DNA of 64,000 bases from NCBI RefSeq assembly GCF_002920535.1, contig NZ_PQSS01000009.1, positions 1 through 64,000 of the forward strand. Direction: 5' to 3'. This stretch comes from Streptomyces sp. Ru71 (GTDB lineage: Bacteria; Actinomycetota; Actinomycetes; Streptomycetales; Streptomycetaceae). Positions 34,631-44,091 of the stretch are shown in pieces. Under the pieces are notes generated by a model, which worked only from the letters and a program-made list of their open reading frames with translations, ran no database searches and had not been told where the DNA came from. Each line of letters starts with the position of its first letter. The first letter of the stretch is position 1. The position numbers were made by a program, and so were the translations under genes.

Positions 34631-35647
34631 ATGGAGATCAACGGGCAGCAGAACACCACCGGGCAGACCGTTCGAGCACTGGTCCAGCAGTCGCACCGGG
34701 GACCGAAGGACCTGACTCTCACGACGGATCACCGCCGCCCCGCCGCGGGGCCCGGCGAGTACCTGATCCGCGTCGGCGCCGCCGGGGTCAACTTCGCCGA
34801 TGTGATGCAGACCCACGGCACCTACGGAGGAGGCCCGCAGGCACCCTACGCGGCGGGCTTTGAGGCGGCGGGGGAGATCGTGGGGGTCGGCCCGGACGTC
34901 GAGAATCCGCTGTCGCTCGGCACCCACGTCGTCGGAACCGGCCCGGGCGCCTTCGCGCAGTACATGACGATGCCGGCCGCGAGTGTGCTTCCTGTGCCGT
35001 CTGGCTGGAGCGACGCCGAAGCCCTGGGCCTGGTGCTGAACTGGGCCACCGCCTTGGCGGCGCTGAAGCCGCTGGGTGAGATCAAGGCAGGTGAGGTGGT
35101 CCTCGTTCATGCCGCAGCCGGCGGCGTCGGGCAGGCCGCGGTCCGCCTCGCCCGCCACTACGGTGCGCGGGTGATTGCCACGGCCTCACCAGCGAAGCAC
35201 GAAGCTGTCAAAGCCCTCGGCGCCGACGAGGTGCTGGACAGCCGACGCCCTGATCTGGCTGAGGAGATCACCCACCTGACCGGCGGAGTCGACCTAGTCC
35301 TGGAATCGGTGGGCCGTGCCACGTTCGAGGCCAGCCTGTCGGTTACCAAGCCCTTCACAGGACGCATCATCGTGTTCGGCGCCGCTTCCGGCGACGCCAC
35401 ACTGACCACACACGACCTGGTCTTCACCCATCAGGTTCAGATCAAGGGTCTGCACATCGGCGCACTGGCGGTCGCGGCCCCGTCCCTCTACCAGTCGTTG
35501 CTCGTCGAGATCGAGGCGCTCATCGCCCACGGCGTTTACCCGCCCGGCACCCCACACGTGCATCCCCTGGCCGAAGGACCGACGGTGCTCCTGCAACTCG
35601 AAGCGGGCCAGAGCCAGGGCAAGCTTGCCCTCGATCCCTGGCGCTAG
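34631..35647 (+). CDS. Zinc-free quinone oxidoreductase (MDR family)
   Basis: 338 residues from ATG 34631. MDR layout: GroES-like part with GEYLIRVGAAGVNFADVMQ and PYAAGFEAAGEIVGVG, then the Rossmann domain with VVLVHAAAGGVGQAAVRLA (NADPH-binding AxxGGVG) and GADEVLDSR. The zinc ligands of alcohol dehydrogenases are absent, as in NADPH:quinone reductases. It is the probable target of the upstream MerR protein, which would fit a response to quinones or electrophiles. Confidence 0.9.
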   Translation: MEINGQQNTTGQTVRALVQQSHRGPKDLTLTTDHRRPAAGPGEYLIRVGAAGVNFADVMQTHGTYGGGPQAPYAAGFEAAGEIVGVGPDVENPLSLGTHVVGTGPGAFAQYMTMPAASVLPVPSGWSDAEALGLVLNWATALAALKPLGEIKAGEVVLVHAAAGGVGQAAVRLARHYGARVIATASPAKHEAVKALGADEVLDSRRPDLAEEITHLTGGVDLVLESVGRATFEASLSVTKPFTGRIIVFGAASGDATLTTHDLVFTHQVQIKGLHIGALAVAAPSLYQSLLVEIEALIAHGVYPPGTPHVHPLAEGPTVLLQLEAGQSQGKLALDPWR

Positions 35648-35668
35648 GAAAGCCTGTGCTTCATCGCA

Positions 35669-36497
35669 GTGCTCCGCTGTCCCCCGGAGGGGCGAGTTCG
35701 GCTCGTGCAGCGTTGTCAGCACCGCCCGATCGCCCACGTGGCTGTCGAGATGGGAATCTCCCGTGCCTGCGCATCGCAATGGGTCAACCGATACCGTCAG
35801 CATGGTGAACTCGGGCTGCTGGACCGCTCCTCCACCCCTCGGCGTCAGCCAACGGCGACGAGCTCTGATGTCGTCGCCAGAATCGAGGCACTCCGCCGTG
35901 CCGAGAAGTGGTCCGCCTCCCGGATCGCATTCGAGTTCCAGGCCCAAGGGATCTCACTCAGTCCTCGCACCGTGTCGCGGCATCTGCTCGCCCTCGGCCT
36001 GAACCGGCGCCGGTTCATCGATCCCAGCGGCGAAACCAACCGGGAACCACGGAAGATCACCCCTCGCCGTCGGGGGCACATGGTCCTCATCAACGTGAAG
36101 AAGGTCGGCCGGATCCCAGATGGCGCCGGCCGCTTTCCCGCACCGGGCCAGGGCCTGGTTCGCAGCACACGGCATCGCCCAAATCGAATGCATCGTCACG
36201 GACGACGGCGCCTGCTACCCCGCCGGCACATTCGCCCGGGCCATGCTCGAAGTGCGACACCAGCGCATCACGCCGTACACGCCTCGCCACGACGCAAGGG
36301 GGGAACGCTACAACCGAATCGTCGCCGAAGAGTTCCTCTACGCCCGCCGCTGGGTCTCGGAGGATCAACGCCGAGACGCCCTCGGCGTCTGGAACATCCA
36401 CTACAACTACCATCGACCACACGGTGCAGCTGGAGGCCAACCGCCAGCCCCGCGACTACCCGCAGGCGTAACCAACGTCCTGGCCAAATACAGCTAG
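35669..36497 (+). pseudogene. IS481-family transposase with internal deletion
   Basis: It starts 22 bp after the oxidoreductase stop and reads RPIAHVAVEMGISRACASQW, GLLDRSSTPRRQPTATSSDV, TVSRHLLALGLNRRRFIDPS and VKKVGRIPDGAG. About 80 codons, including the first catalytic Asp block, are then missing. It resumes in another frame at 36120: AAHGIAQIECIVTDDGACYP, RYNRIVAEEFLYARRWVSED, IHYNYHRPHGAAGGQPPAPR. Dead element. Confidence 0.88.
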
Positions 36498-36532
36498 AAC
36501 TGTTGCGAAAGTAAGTGCTGAGCCCGTGCTGG

Positions 36533-36970
36533 CTACGGAGCCGGATAAGTTGTCGGTTGCGCTCCTGCTGCGCGGAGGGCTTCGGCGGTTCCGTGGTGGG
36601 GTCCGTTGTCCGCCCACTCCAGGGGGGACTTGCCGGTGCCGTGATCTTCGCGAAGGTTAGGATCGGCCCCGTGTGCTAGCAGTTGCCGGACCGTTTCGGT
36701 GTGCCCCCAGCATGCGGCCGCACACAGTGGTGTGCCCTCCGAGCCGAGGCCGCTGCTTTCCGCGTCAGGGGAAGCTCCCGCTTCCAGTAGCAGACGGGCT
36801 ACTTCGGTCTCGCCCTGCACCGAGGCCAAGTACAGCGGAGTGCTGCCGTCGCTGTTCGGTTTCTCTGGACTTGCTCCCCTGCGCAACAGGGCCTTCGTGC
36901 TCCTGGCGTCACCTGTCAGGATCGCCTCGAACAGACGGCGGGAGAACTTCTTCTGCTGGCGCTGCTTCAT
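36533..36970 (-). CDS. Ankyrin-repeat protein
   Basis: 145 residues with four ankyrin repeats: LFEAILTGDARSTKALLRRG, GSTPLYLASVQGETEVARLL, GTPLCAAACWGHTETVRQLL (followed by AHGADPN) and KSPLEWADNGPHHGTAEALR. Intact TPLxxA motifs and no signal peptide suggest a cytoplasmic binding protein. No RBS of strength precedes the ATG at 36970. Single small ankyrin proteins in streptomycetes are often immunity or regulatory partners, but no partner is adjacent. Confidence 0.85.
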   Translation of the reverse strand: MKQRQQKKFSRRLFEAILTGDARSTKALLRRGASPEKPNSDGSTPLYLASVQGETEVARLLLEAGASPDAESSGLGSEGTPLCAAACWGHTETVRQLLAHGADPNLREDHGTGKSPLEWADNGPHHGTAEALRAAGAQPTTYPAP

Positions 36971-37273
36971 AGCTGGTGAGGCTAGCGATCACGGTTGAGC
37001 CGGGGCCACTCATATCCATTCGCGGGGCGTGGGACGTTGATGCGCGCAACCGGCTGCCCGGCAGGCGGCCGATGGACACGATCTGACGTCCCCCGGCGGC
37101 GTCCCGGGTGGCGGGCCGCAGGCATGTCCTCGAAGACAGGGCCCGCGAACTCGCCGCCGCACTGCACGCATCCCTGTACGGCGACCTCGGCCCGCTGGCC
37201 CAAGCCGTACCCGACACCCGGGCCTGACCCGGTAACGGGCAGCGAACGAAGTGCCTCGCACGATCGGGCGGTG

Positions 37274-37420
37274 CATGAACGCTCGCCGCAACGCACGCGC
37301 ATACGAAAGGCTGCCTCAGCACTCCGAAGCACACCTGAACTGGGCACTCATCACCATGATGGCCCGACGCCTGACCCGCAGAAGCCCCGCGCCAGCCAGT
37401 GGACGAAGTCTGGGTGACTG
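37274..37420 (+). pseudogene. IS5-family transposase tail
   Basis: The plus frame MNARRNARAYERLPQHSEAH continues LNWALITMMARRLTRR, which is the C-terminus of an IS5/IS1182-like transposase. Nothing upstream (36990-37270) extends it in frame. Confidence 0.55.
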
Positions 37421-37438
37421 AAGCCGAGGGAGCATCGC

Positions 37439-37939
37439 TTAGTCGACCGTGTCGACGAAGCCCATCTTCCGGTTCATGGCAATCGCGCTCGCGTTGGCCG
37501 GATGATGAAAGGTGCGGACCCTGCTCGCTCCGCATTCCTTTACGAATGCCATCCCGAACGTCTTCATGGCAATCGAGATGCCCTGGCCTCGATACCCGGC
37601 TCTCACACCAGTCATCTCGTTGAACACGAAATCGTCATGTCTCGACGTCACCGCCATACCGACCCAGGCCTCGCCGTCCAAGGCGATCACGACACCCCGC
37701 GGGTCGTAGGACGCCACCTCAAAGCGCCGCTCGACATACTCATCAAAAGAGTAGAAATCTCCCCTCTCCGGTATATCGGCAGCACACTCCTTGTTGAGCT
37801 CGTACAGCGCCCTACGATGCTCCGGCGTGTCCCCCACGTCCGCGAGAGTGACGAAGCGCAAGCCCTGGGACTGGCACTTCGTCACATACTGCTCGAAGCG
37901 GTCCTGATCGAATCCGGCAACGTCAAGTTCGAGTTTCAC
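37439..37939 (-). CDS. GNAT-family N-acetyltransferase
   Basis: 166 residues if started at GTG 37939 (VKLELDVAGFDQDRF). The frame is open to 38074 but that extension has no family character, so the 5' end may be truncated. GNAT core: GEAWVGMAVTSRHD, MTGVRAGYRGQGISIAMKTF (acetyl-CoA loop, RGQGI) and HPANASAIAMNRKMGFVDT (conserved N-x-x-S/A and GF). Layout matches the C-terminal domain of tandem-GNAT proteins such as MshD-like enzymes. Substrate unknown. Confidence 0.8.
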   Translation of the reverse strand: MKLELDVAGFDQDRFEQYVTKCQSQGLRFVTLADVGDTPEHRRALYELNKECAADIPERGDFYSFDEYVERRFEVASYDPRGVVIALDGEAWVGMAVTSRHDDFVFNEMTGVRAGYRGQGISIAMKTFGMAFVKECGASRVRTFHHPANASAIAMNRKMGFVDTVD

Positions 37940-38175
37940 CCAATGGCCAGCCACACTGCCTGCCCTCCGCTGAACTCCGCCAGGCCCATCCTGCTGGCAG
38001 CCTTCAGCTGGCGCAAGATCGCTGATCCTCAGCGAACTCGCCAGGCTCGCTTCTCGGCGCAGGATCAAAAACACCTACTCAGGCCGGCGCAGCCCCGCCG
38101 CACGAGAAGCCTTCGGCCGCAGGGGCTGTGGAAGGCGCCCAGGAGTCAACGATCACCGTGAAAGTCCCGGTGACT

Positions 38176-38862
38176 TCATCGTCTGTCCCGCCGGACGGTC
38201 GCAGGATCCTGCTGCAGGAGTGGGTCAGGCCAAGGAGGACGGGCCGCGCGGCGGGGGTACCGCGCGCAGCAGTTCCCACAGTGGCCGTGAGCCGGCGGCC
38301 CACTCGGCGAGCATGCGGCGTCCACGAGGTGCAGGCGTTGTTGCTGGGCGAAGTCTCGGCCTGGTTGGGTGATGCGGCCGTTGGTCACAAGCACGACGAC
38401 GTCTGCGCGGTGCACGGGCCGGGCGGTGCCGTTCAGGACCTGGAGATCGGGCGTGCCGACGGCGCCTCGGTCGCCGCTGCGGCGGTGTTTGCACTGGAGC
38501 ACCCAGAGCCGGCCGTAGGGGTCGGTCGCCTTCTCATCGGCGCCCAGGTCGCCTTGGCCGCCGACCTGGACGGCGTCCGGGCAGCCGTCCCGGCGCATCA
38601 GGTCGCGTACCGCGGACTCGAAGTCGCGGTGGGTCAGGGCATCGAACTGCGCCAGTCCATACCGCAGTGCCTGGGTGCGCACCTGCTCCCACTGGGCTTG
38701 CTGGGCCCTGCGCTGACACCACACCGTGGCGGCGAGCGCGGCCAAGGCGGCCGCCAGCGGCCCCAGGGCGGAGGTCGGCGGCGGGTGATGATCTCGCGGT
38801 GTTTCTTGTTGTCGAAGACGGTGGCGAAGAAGACCACCGCGCCGGGTCGCATGGATGTGCAT
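38176..38862 (-). pseudogene. Mrr-like restriction endonuclease, frameshifted near the C-terminus
   Basis: The minus frame contains one hydrophobic segment (LGPLAAALAALAATVWC) and then a PD-(D/E)xK nuclease of the Mrr_cat type. Its parts are FDALTHRDFESAVRDLMRRD, GGQGDLGADEKATDPYGRLW and VLQCKHRR (Asp and Q-x-K active-site elements), then HRADVVVLVTNGRITQPGRD. After LHLVD near 38322 the family sequence RRMLAEWAAGSRPLWELLRA continues in another frame, so one base appears lost about 12 codons before the natural end. Catalytic parts remain, so activity is possible. No methylase or partner is adjacent. Confidence 0.7.
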
Positions 38863-38930
38863 GATGCGAGCACAGCGCCTGCAGGAGCGACGTCGCTCCC
38901 GGGGATTCGGTGCAGATCCAGCCCGATGCG

Positions 38931-38995
38931 AAAGTCATCCCGGGCTGCCGGGTGCAGGCTGGTGGCCGTCGCCGGTGGGCTCGAACCCTGCCAGC
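38931..38995. repeat. 65-bp dispersed repeat, copy 1
   Basis: Starts AAAGTCATCCCGGGCTGCCG and ends GGCTCGAACCCTGCCAGC. It recurs with two mismatches at 49351-49415. It is noncoding here, upstream of the Mrr-like gene. Confidence 0.75.
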
Positions 38996-39148
38996 TCCGG
39001 TGCCGAAGCGCACACTCTTGGGTTCGAACAGCAGGCGAGGGTCCTGGTCCTCGTCAGGGTGGAGGTCGTCACGGGCGGCGGGGACGACCAGGGCCGTCCA
39101 CCCGCTCCCGTTGTGCCTCTGCCCCACGCGCGGACCGCGGCCGTCGTG

Positions 39149-39715
39149 TCAGCCGCGGGCAAGTTCCGCCGCACCGAAGGAGACGTCGAAGCGGTCGCAC
39201 CAGATGCTGACGCTGTTGTACCGGGCCGGGTCGACGCCTTCCGGCACGGTGTAGTTCTGGCTGCCCTTGTTGCCCTTGAGCTTGCCGAGGCTGACGTACT
39301 CGCCGTCGTCGAACACGTGCCAGCCGGCCTGGCCTTCCTTGACCGGTGCGTCGGTCAGCCAGACGCGCAGGTCGGGGCCGTTGCTGGTGTCGAGGTGCTC
39401 CAGCCGCACGATGTGGGAGCCGTCGGCCAGCCGTACGAGTTTCACCGTGCCGGACGTCTTGTGCTCGTGGCTGATCAGCGTTCCGGTGGCCAGCGTTACC
39501 GGCCCGGCGGGGGCCGGTGCGGACGTTGCTTCTGACGGCGGCGCCTCGGCGGGCTTCGAGGCGTCCACGGTGACGGGCAGCGCCTCTTGGACCGTCTCGT
39601 CCTGCCACAGTTTCCACGGCTGGAACCAGTACAGCCCGAAGCCGACCACGGTGACCGCCACGACCAGCCCGCCTACCAGCCACGGCCTGACCCGCACTCG
39701 TCGTCCACGCCTCAT
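39149..39715 (-). CDS. Membrane-anchored DM13-domain protein
   Basis: 188 residues; GGGGAGGTAGG precedes the ATG at 39715. Basic start, one transmembrane anchor (WLVGGLVVAVTVVGFGLYWF, about 12-31), Pro/Ala-rich spacer, then a DM13 domain (about 75-185). Its elements include GTLISHEHKTSGTVKLVRLA, HIVRLEHLDTSNGPDLRVWL and the terminal VSIWCDRFDVSFGAAEL containing the single conserved Cys. DM13 domains are proposed redox or cytochrome-like extracellular modules. No partner gene nearby. Confidence 0.88.
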   Translation of the reverse strand: MRRGRRVRVRPWLVGGLVVAVTVVGFGLYWFQPWKLWQDETVQEALPVTVDASKPAEAPPSEATSAPAPAGPVTLATGTLISHEHKTSGTVKLVRLADGSHIVRLEHLDTSNGPDLRVWLTDAPVKEGQAGWHVFDDGEYVSLGKLKGNKGSQNYTVPEGVDPARYNSVSIWCDRFDVSFGAAELARG

Positions 39716-39841
39716 ACCGCCTACCTCCCCGGGGAGTCACTCGATCTCGCTCCCATTCAACGGAAAGAGCGGCCGTGACCGGGCTGCCCGACAGATGACG
39801 AAACCCTTACGTCCGCCGGCGCCGGTCAGCGGTGCGCGGGG

Positions 39842-40519
39842 TTGTCCGCGCCGAGGCGGCCAGCCGGCGAACCACCGCCTGGGCACACCGTCTTTTGTGC
39901 ACGGAAGACGCGTCCGGGTTCGGCGCACTTCGACGTGGACGCCGCCGGTGCCGTCGCTCAGTACGTCAAGTTGAACGAGTACGCCTGGGCCGTCGGCAAC
40001 GTGACCGGCGACCAACGCTCGATCAGCATTGAAATGGCGAACGCCACGCTCAGCCCCGGCTGGAGGGTCGCCGACTCCACCTGGAAGAGCGCCGCACGTC
40101 TCGCGGGCTGGCTCTCCGCCAAGGCGATCGGTGAACGCCCCAGCAAGAACAACCTCTTCCACCACCACTGGTCCGCGACCGAGTGCGCCGGCCCGTGCAT
40201 GGAAAGCATCTACGACAAGGTCCTCGCGGCGGCGCAGGAGGCGTACGACCACTTCAAGGACTCACCCCCCGATGCCGTGACGGAAACCGAGCCGTTCCCC
40301 GGTGCGTCGTTCTGCCACACCGGACAGAAATCGCCGATCATCGCCGCAATGCACCACCGGCTCGTCGCCGAAGGCTGCGAGCGGTACCAGTCGAGCGCCA
40401 ACGCCGACGTCTGGGGCCCGGGCGATGTGAAGTCCTACGCAGCCTGGCAGCAAAAACTAGGCTCGAACGTGAGGATGCCAACGGCCAGTTGGTACAAGCT
40501 GCACGTCCCCAACGTCTGA
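39842..40519 (+). CDS. N-acetylmuramoyl-L-alanine amidase-like protein, N-terminally truncated
   Basis: 225 residues in the open frame. The Amidase_2 fold is recognisable from SAHFDVDAAGAVAQYVKLNE onward: SISIEMANATL, NNLFHHHWSATECAGP (zinc-ligand His and Cys region), and the C-terminal KSPIIAAMHHRLVAEGCERY/WGPGDVKSYAAWQQKLG peptidoglycan-binding-like module. The N-terminal first zinc His (HTT in relatives) is missing, and the start (TTG 39842) has no RBS. It is therefore probably a decayed lysin or prophage-derived enzyme. Confidence 0.6.
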   Translation: MSAPRRPAGEPPPGHTVFCARKTRPGSAHFDVDAAGAVAQYVKLNEYAWAVGNVTGDQRSISIEMANATLSPGWRVADSTWKSAARLAGWLSAKAIGERPSKNNLFHHHWSATECAGPCMESIYDKVLAAAQEAYDHFKDSPPDAVTETEPFPGASFCHTGQKSPIIAAMHHRLVAEGCERYQSSANADVWGPGDVKSYAAWQQKLGSNVRMPTASWYKLHVPNV

Positions 40520-40649
40520 GTCGGCGAGTAGCTGATCAGAGGTCGCCTTGGTCGGATCCGAGTTGAGTTCTCGATTCGAGGGAGTCCATAGGTCTTCGTC
40601 CTCACCCCTCGCGGTCCGTGGCTTGGCCACCGACCGCGAGCGAAGCGTA

Positions 40650-40830
40650 CTGGAGTTGATCAGCCGGTCCAGCAGCGACTCGGCGACGACCGGGTTGGGG
40701 AAGTCCGGAAGACCGGCGAGCGGCGCTGGGCAGAATCCGCTACGGAGGACGGGTGTGAGTTCGCTGCGTTGGCCATGGCCGGCAGGCATGTGTATGTCAC
40801 TTCCGGCCAAGGCCTCCGGGCTCTCGATGC
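40650..40830. repeat. Duplicated block A, copy 1 (istB C-terminal fragment)
   Basis: 181 bp nearly identical to 56762-56941. On the minus strand it encodes LAGLPDFPNPVVAESLLDRL followed by INSS, the end of an IS21 IstB. Here the IstB end is replaced after INSS by unrelated sequence. Confidence 0.8.
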
Positions 40831-40905
40831 CCTGAGCGGCAAGGCGTATTGGCTCACCAACGGCGGTGGCGCCCGCACCGGACAACCTCGCCGCCGAACT
40901 CGCCC

Positions 40906-41091
40906 GACCGGTCAGGACGATGTCCCGCCCCTGCACCTTCCCGGTGATCCTGATGGAGTCGGCGTCTGCGGCCATGCCCGTGCCCGCTTCCCCGAAGCAG
41001 GGTCCACCCCTGCCAAGCACTCCTTCCACGATCCGCACCCGTCAATCAGCGGCGGCTCCGGTCAGCCGCATACGCGCTTCCGGACCAGGAG
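40906..41091. repeat. Duplicated block B, copy 1 (5' end of a small gene)
   Basis: 186 bp nearly identical to 57448-57633. The minus strand encodes MAADADSIRITGKVQGRDIV then LTG, the first 24 residues of the gene that is complete at 57227-57517. Here it is cut off after LTG. Confidence 0.8.
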
Positions 41092-41289
41092 AACGACATC
41101 GCGTCTGTCACGGGGTGTACTCCGGTCGTCGTAGTCAAAATCAACGAGGGGGGATCCGGGGGCGGTGGGGTCGAGGCCGCAGGCACAGTCAAGGGCTCCT
41201 TCGGGGGTGCCGGCGAAGCTGCCGGTGGGCAGGATGGCGTCGTCGTACGTCGGTCCTGGCGAGCGTTCATGGCGGCGGACGTGCTCCAC
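41062..41289 (-). CDS. Doubtful small protein overlapping block B
   Basis: The minus frame MEHVRRHERSPGPTYDDAIL continues PTGSFAGTPEGALDCACGLD and PLVDFDYDDRS. Coding bias is good up to the block B boundary, where the tail is taken over by repeat sequence. No family was recognised. It may be a real gene truncated by the rearrangement. Confidence 0.35.
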   Translation of the reverse strand: MEHVRRHERSPGPTYDDAILPTGSFAGTPEGALDCACGLDPTAPGSPLVDFDYDDRSTPRDRRDVVLLVRKRVCG

Positions 41290-41357
41290 ACTCTCCCTTC
41301 ATATAACGGAGCGCTGCCCTCCTGGCCGTGTGGCCGGGAGGGCAGCGCTGGGGTTGC

Positions 41358-41570
41358 TTACAGCGCGTGGAGCCGGGTGAGGAGTTGGAGGGTGTCGGAG
41401 TTTGAGCCAGTACTCCACGAACTTGCCGTCCTTGATCCGCAGGGTGTCGGTGGCGGTGAAGGAGACGTTCGTGCCGGGCTGGGCCTTGGCCGCGGGGAAG
41501 CCTGCTGCGTAGGTGCGGTACCCTGCCAAGCGCGGAGGCTGCGGCGAGGTGGGAAGGGCTGCAGGCCAGC
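41358..41570 (-). pseudogene. SnoaL/NTF2-like protein, C-terminal fragment
   Basis: The minus strand reads YRTYAAGFPAAKAQPGTNVS, FTATDTLRIKDGKFVEYW. After a frameshift it gives NSDTLQLLTRLHAL-stop (stop at 41358). This is the last strand pair and helix of SnoaL-like/ester cyclase proteins; the N-terminal half is absent. Confidence 0.6.
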
Positions 41571-42296
41571 TCAGGTAGCCGAAGCGGAACGGGGAGATTG
41601 GCGCCCAGCGGCGTGGTCTACCAGCTCCCAGAAGTGCTCTGGCAGGCGGCGCAGCCATCGGGCCCGTTCGCCGGCGATCTCCCGCAGTACGGCCTCTGCG
41701 CTGCCTGCTACCACATGGCCCATATAGCGCTGGGTGATCTGCGTGTACTCCTGGCGCAGCACTCGTAGCGCGTACTTCACTCGGTGTTCGTCAACGTCGG
41801 CGAGGTCCGCGATGGGCACGACGTGGCTCTTCCAATGGCCCTCAACGGCCTGCGCCAGCAGTTGGATCAGTCTCGCGACCTGGCCGATGATCTCCCGCAG
41901 GTCCTCGGGAGGCATCCCCAGCGCCTCTGCCAGGGCTCGTGTCTGGTGCTCATTGCCGTTCCAGCGGTGTTCGGCTTCCGCCTTGGCGTATGCGTGCAGT
42001 TCCATCCCCACGCGGTGGGCCAGCCGTTCACGGGTCAGCTGCCTGGCCATGCGGTGGTCGTGCAGTGTCCTGGGGCGTATGGCCATCAGCACTGGGGTCG
42101 GGCACCACAGAACATCGGCGAGCGCGAAAAGCTGGCTTTCCGACGGCACTTTGGTGCCCATCTCCCATGCCTCCACCAGGTCGGGGCCAAGGTATACGCC
42201 CAACTTGGCCATTTCGGTCGCAACTTGTTCGGGGGTCATACCCATCCGTAGGCGCGCGGCGCGGGCCTCGATGGGAGAGAAAGGGGGTGTGGGCAT
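41571..42296 (-). CDS. XRE-like DNA-binding regulator with two helix-turn-helix segments
   Basis: 241 residues; GAGGTG about 8 nt before the ATG at 42296. Two HTH-like stretches are visible. The first is MTPEQVATEMAKLGVYLGPD followed by VEAWEMGTKVPSESQLFALA (about 19-58). The second is RLAHRVGMELHAYAKAEAEH then RALAEALGMPPEDL (about 92-135). A helical C-terminal domain follows (MGHVVAGSAEAVLREIAGER). Tandem XRE proteins of this size are found across Streptomyces; targets unknown. The 42297-42708 interval upstream contains no gene I can support, apart from a short minus-strand helical frame (YKALEDIDWYRSRLRRAEE). Confidence 0.75.
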   Translation of the reverse strand: MPTPPFSPIEARAARLRMGMTPEQVATEMAKLGVYLGPDLVEAWEMGTKVPSESQLFALADVLWCPTPVLMAIRPRTLHDHRMARQLTRERLAHRVGMELHAYAKAEAEHRWNGNEHQTRALAEALGMPPEDLREIIGQVARLIQLLAQAVEGHWKSHVVPIADLADVDEHRVKYALRVLRQEYTQITQRYMGHVVAGSAEAVLREIAGERARWLRRLPEHFWELVDHAAGRQSPRSASAT

Positions 42297-42708
42297 GTGC
42301 AGGTCACCTCTATGGGCCCCGCAGAGCCGTGGGGACTCTGCGGAGCGGCGGTCTGGTCAACTCCGGTTGGCGGACGGCGGGGCTCCTCGGCCCTCCTCAG
42401 CCGCGAGCGATACCAGTCGATGTCTTCCAGCGCCTTGTACGAGCGCCTGGAAGCGGGATCGCGGCCACGCCGCCGAGAGTGATGCCGCTGCCCCGGCACG
42501 GCTCGGGCCTCCACGGGCACGGGGTCGAGCAGCAGGGTGACGGCTCTCAGCAGCATCCCGGCGCGAGGTCCCGCCGCGTCCCGGTCGTGCGCCGGGCGAA
42601 GGCCGGCCTAGGCGAGCTGATGCGGCTGCTCGCCCAGGCCCGCGAACCCGGAGTCGTGATAAGCCCGCGGGGGCTGGCGGCTGACTGGGGTCAGCTCACG
42701 TCCTTCAC

Positions 42709-44091
42709 CTACTCCAGGGCCGCGATCTGCTCCTGCGGAACATGTACGGGTGGGACCTCGCGACCTTTGCCCAGGTGATTGAAGAGCAGGTTCAGGGTGA
42801 TCGCCAGCAGGCAGCCTGCCGAGATGCCCGAGCTCAGCACGGTCGCGACCTGCTCGGGGAAGGCGTGATAGAAGCCCGGGAAGGCGATGGGGAAGAGCCC
42901 GAAGGCCAGGCTGACCGCCACGATGATCGCGTTCGACCCGGCGCTCAGATCCGCCTTGCCCAGCGTGCGGATGCCCGCCACCGCCACAGAGCCGAAGAGC
43001 ACCACGCCCGCCCCGCCGAGTACCGGCTGAGGCACCAGCGAGACCAGCGCGCCAACCGGTGGCAGCAGGCCCATCACAATCAGAAAGACCCCGGCCAACG
43101 CGACCACGAACCTGCTGCGGATCTTGGTCAGCGCCACCAGCCCGATGTTCTGCGCGAAGGCCGAGCAGATGAAGCCGTTGAACACCCCACCGAACGCCGT
43201 CGCCAGCCCGTCCGCGCGCAGACCACCCGCGATCGTGCGGTCGTCCGCGGGCCGCTCCACGACCTCACCGAGCGCGATCATGTCGGCGGTTGACTCGGTC
43301 ATCGAGACCACCATCACCACCAGCATCGAGATGATCGAGGCTGCCTCGAAGCGCGGCGCACCGAAGGCGAAGGGGTGCGGCAGCTCGAAGAGCGGCAGGC
43401 TGCTGAGCGCGTGCATGTCGACCTTGCCGAGCGGGACCGCCGCGAGGGTGCCCACCAGCAGGCCGAGCAGGATCGAGATCCGCTGCAGGAAGCCGCGCAG
43501 GAAGCGGTTGAAGAGCAGCACGGCGACCAGCGTGAGCCCCGCGAGGCCCAGATTGGCCAGCGAACCGTAGTCCGCCGCAGAGGAGTTGCCGCCCTGCGCC
43601 CAGTTTCCTGCTACCGGGAGCAGGGAGATCCCGATCAGCGTGATCACGGTGCCACTGACCACCGGCGGAAAGAACCTGACGAGCCGACAGAAGACCGGGG
43701 CCAGCAGAAAGCAGAAGAGGCCGGCGACCAGAGTGGAGCCGAAGATCAGCGGCAGAGCGGCGCCCTTCTGCGCCCCGACCACCGCGAGGATCGGTGAGAC
43801 GACGGCGAAGGAGACACCGTTGACGAACGGCAGCCGTGAGCCGATACGCCAGACCCCCAGGGTCTGCAGGAGCGTGGCGACGCCGGCGATGACCAGGCTG
43901 GCGGCGAGCAAGGTGGTGAGCTGCGCCGCGTTCAGGCCGACCGCAGCCCCGATGATCAGCGGCGGCGCGGCCACCCCGGCGTACATGCTGGCGACGTGCT
44001 GGAGCGCGACGGCCGCCATCCGGCCCGGTGGCAGTACCTCGTCGACAGGATGCCGCGACGCCCCAGCCCCAAGCACGGTCTGAACTTCCAC
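42709..44091 (-). CDS. NCS2-type purine (xanthine/urate) permease
   Basis: 460 residues from GTG 44091, supported by GGAGGG 7 nt upstream; the frame is open to 44208. Fourteen hydrophobic segments follow QTVLGAGASRHPVDEVLPPG. Signature regions: QHVASMYAGVAAPPLIIGAA (TM1, with the QH motif), GTVITLIGISLLPVAGNWAQ, and MTESTADMIALGEVVERP (TM8, substrate-binding E and D), then FGGVFNGFICSAFAQNIGLV (TM10). NCS2 carriers import xanthine, uric acid or uracil by proton or sodium symport; this sequence is on the purine side. A TTCCG dyad lies 173 bp upstream. Confidence 0.92.
   Translation of the reverse strand: MEVQTVLGAGASRHPVDEVLPPGRMAAVALQHVASMYAGVAAPPLIIGAAVGLNAAQLTTLLAASLVIAGVATLLQTLGVWRIGSRLPFVNGVSFAVVSPILAVVGAQKGAALPLIFGSTLVAGLFCFLLAPVFCRLVRFFPPVVSGTVITLIGISLLPVAGNWAQGGNSSAADYGSLANLGLAGLTLVAVLLFNRFLRGFLQRISILLGLLVGTLAAVPLGKVDMHALSSLPLFELPHPFAFGAPRFEAASIISMLVVMVVSMTESTADMIALGEVVERPADDRTIAGGLRADGLATAFGGVFNGFICSAFAQNIGLVALTKIRSRFVVALAGVFLIVMGLLPPVGALVSLVPQPVLGGAGVVLFGSVAVAGIRTLGKADLSAGSNAIIVAVSLAFGLFPIAFPGFYHAFPEQVATVLSSGISAGCLLAITLNLLFNHLGKGREVPPVHVPQEQIAALE

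Noticed and set aside
38931..38995. tRNA-like GGGTTCGAGCCC on the reverse strand of the 65-bp repeat
   Set aside because: No acceptor stem, D-arm, anticodon arm or CCA end can be formed around it; recorded as a repeat only.
42742..44083. Plus-strand frames opposite the NCS2 permease
   Set aside because: Shadows; the minus strand shows fourteen membrane helices and family motifs.
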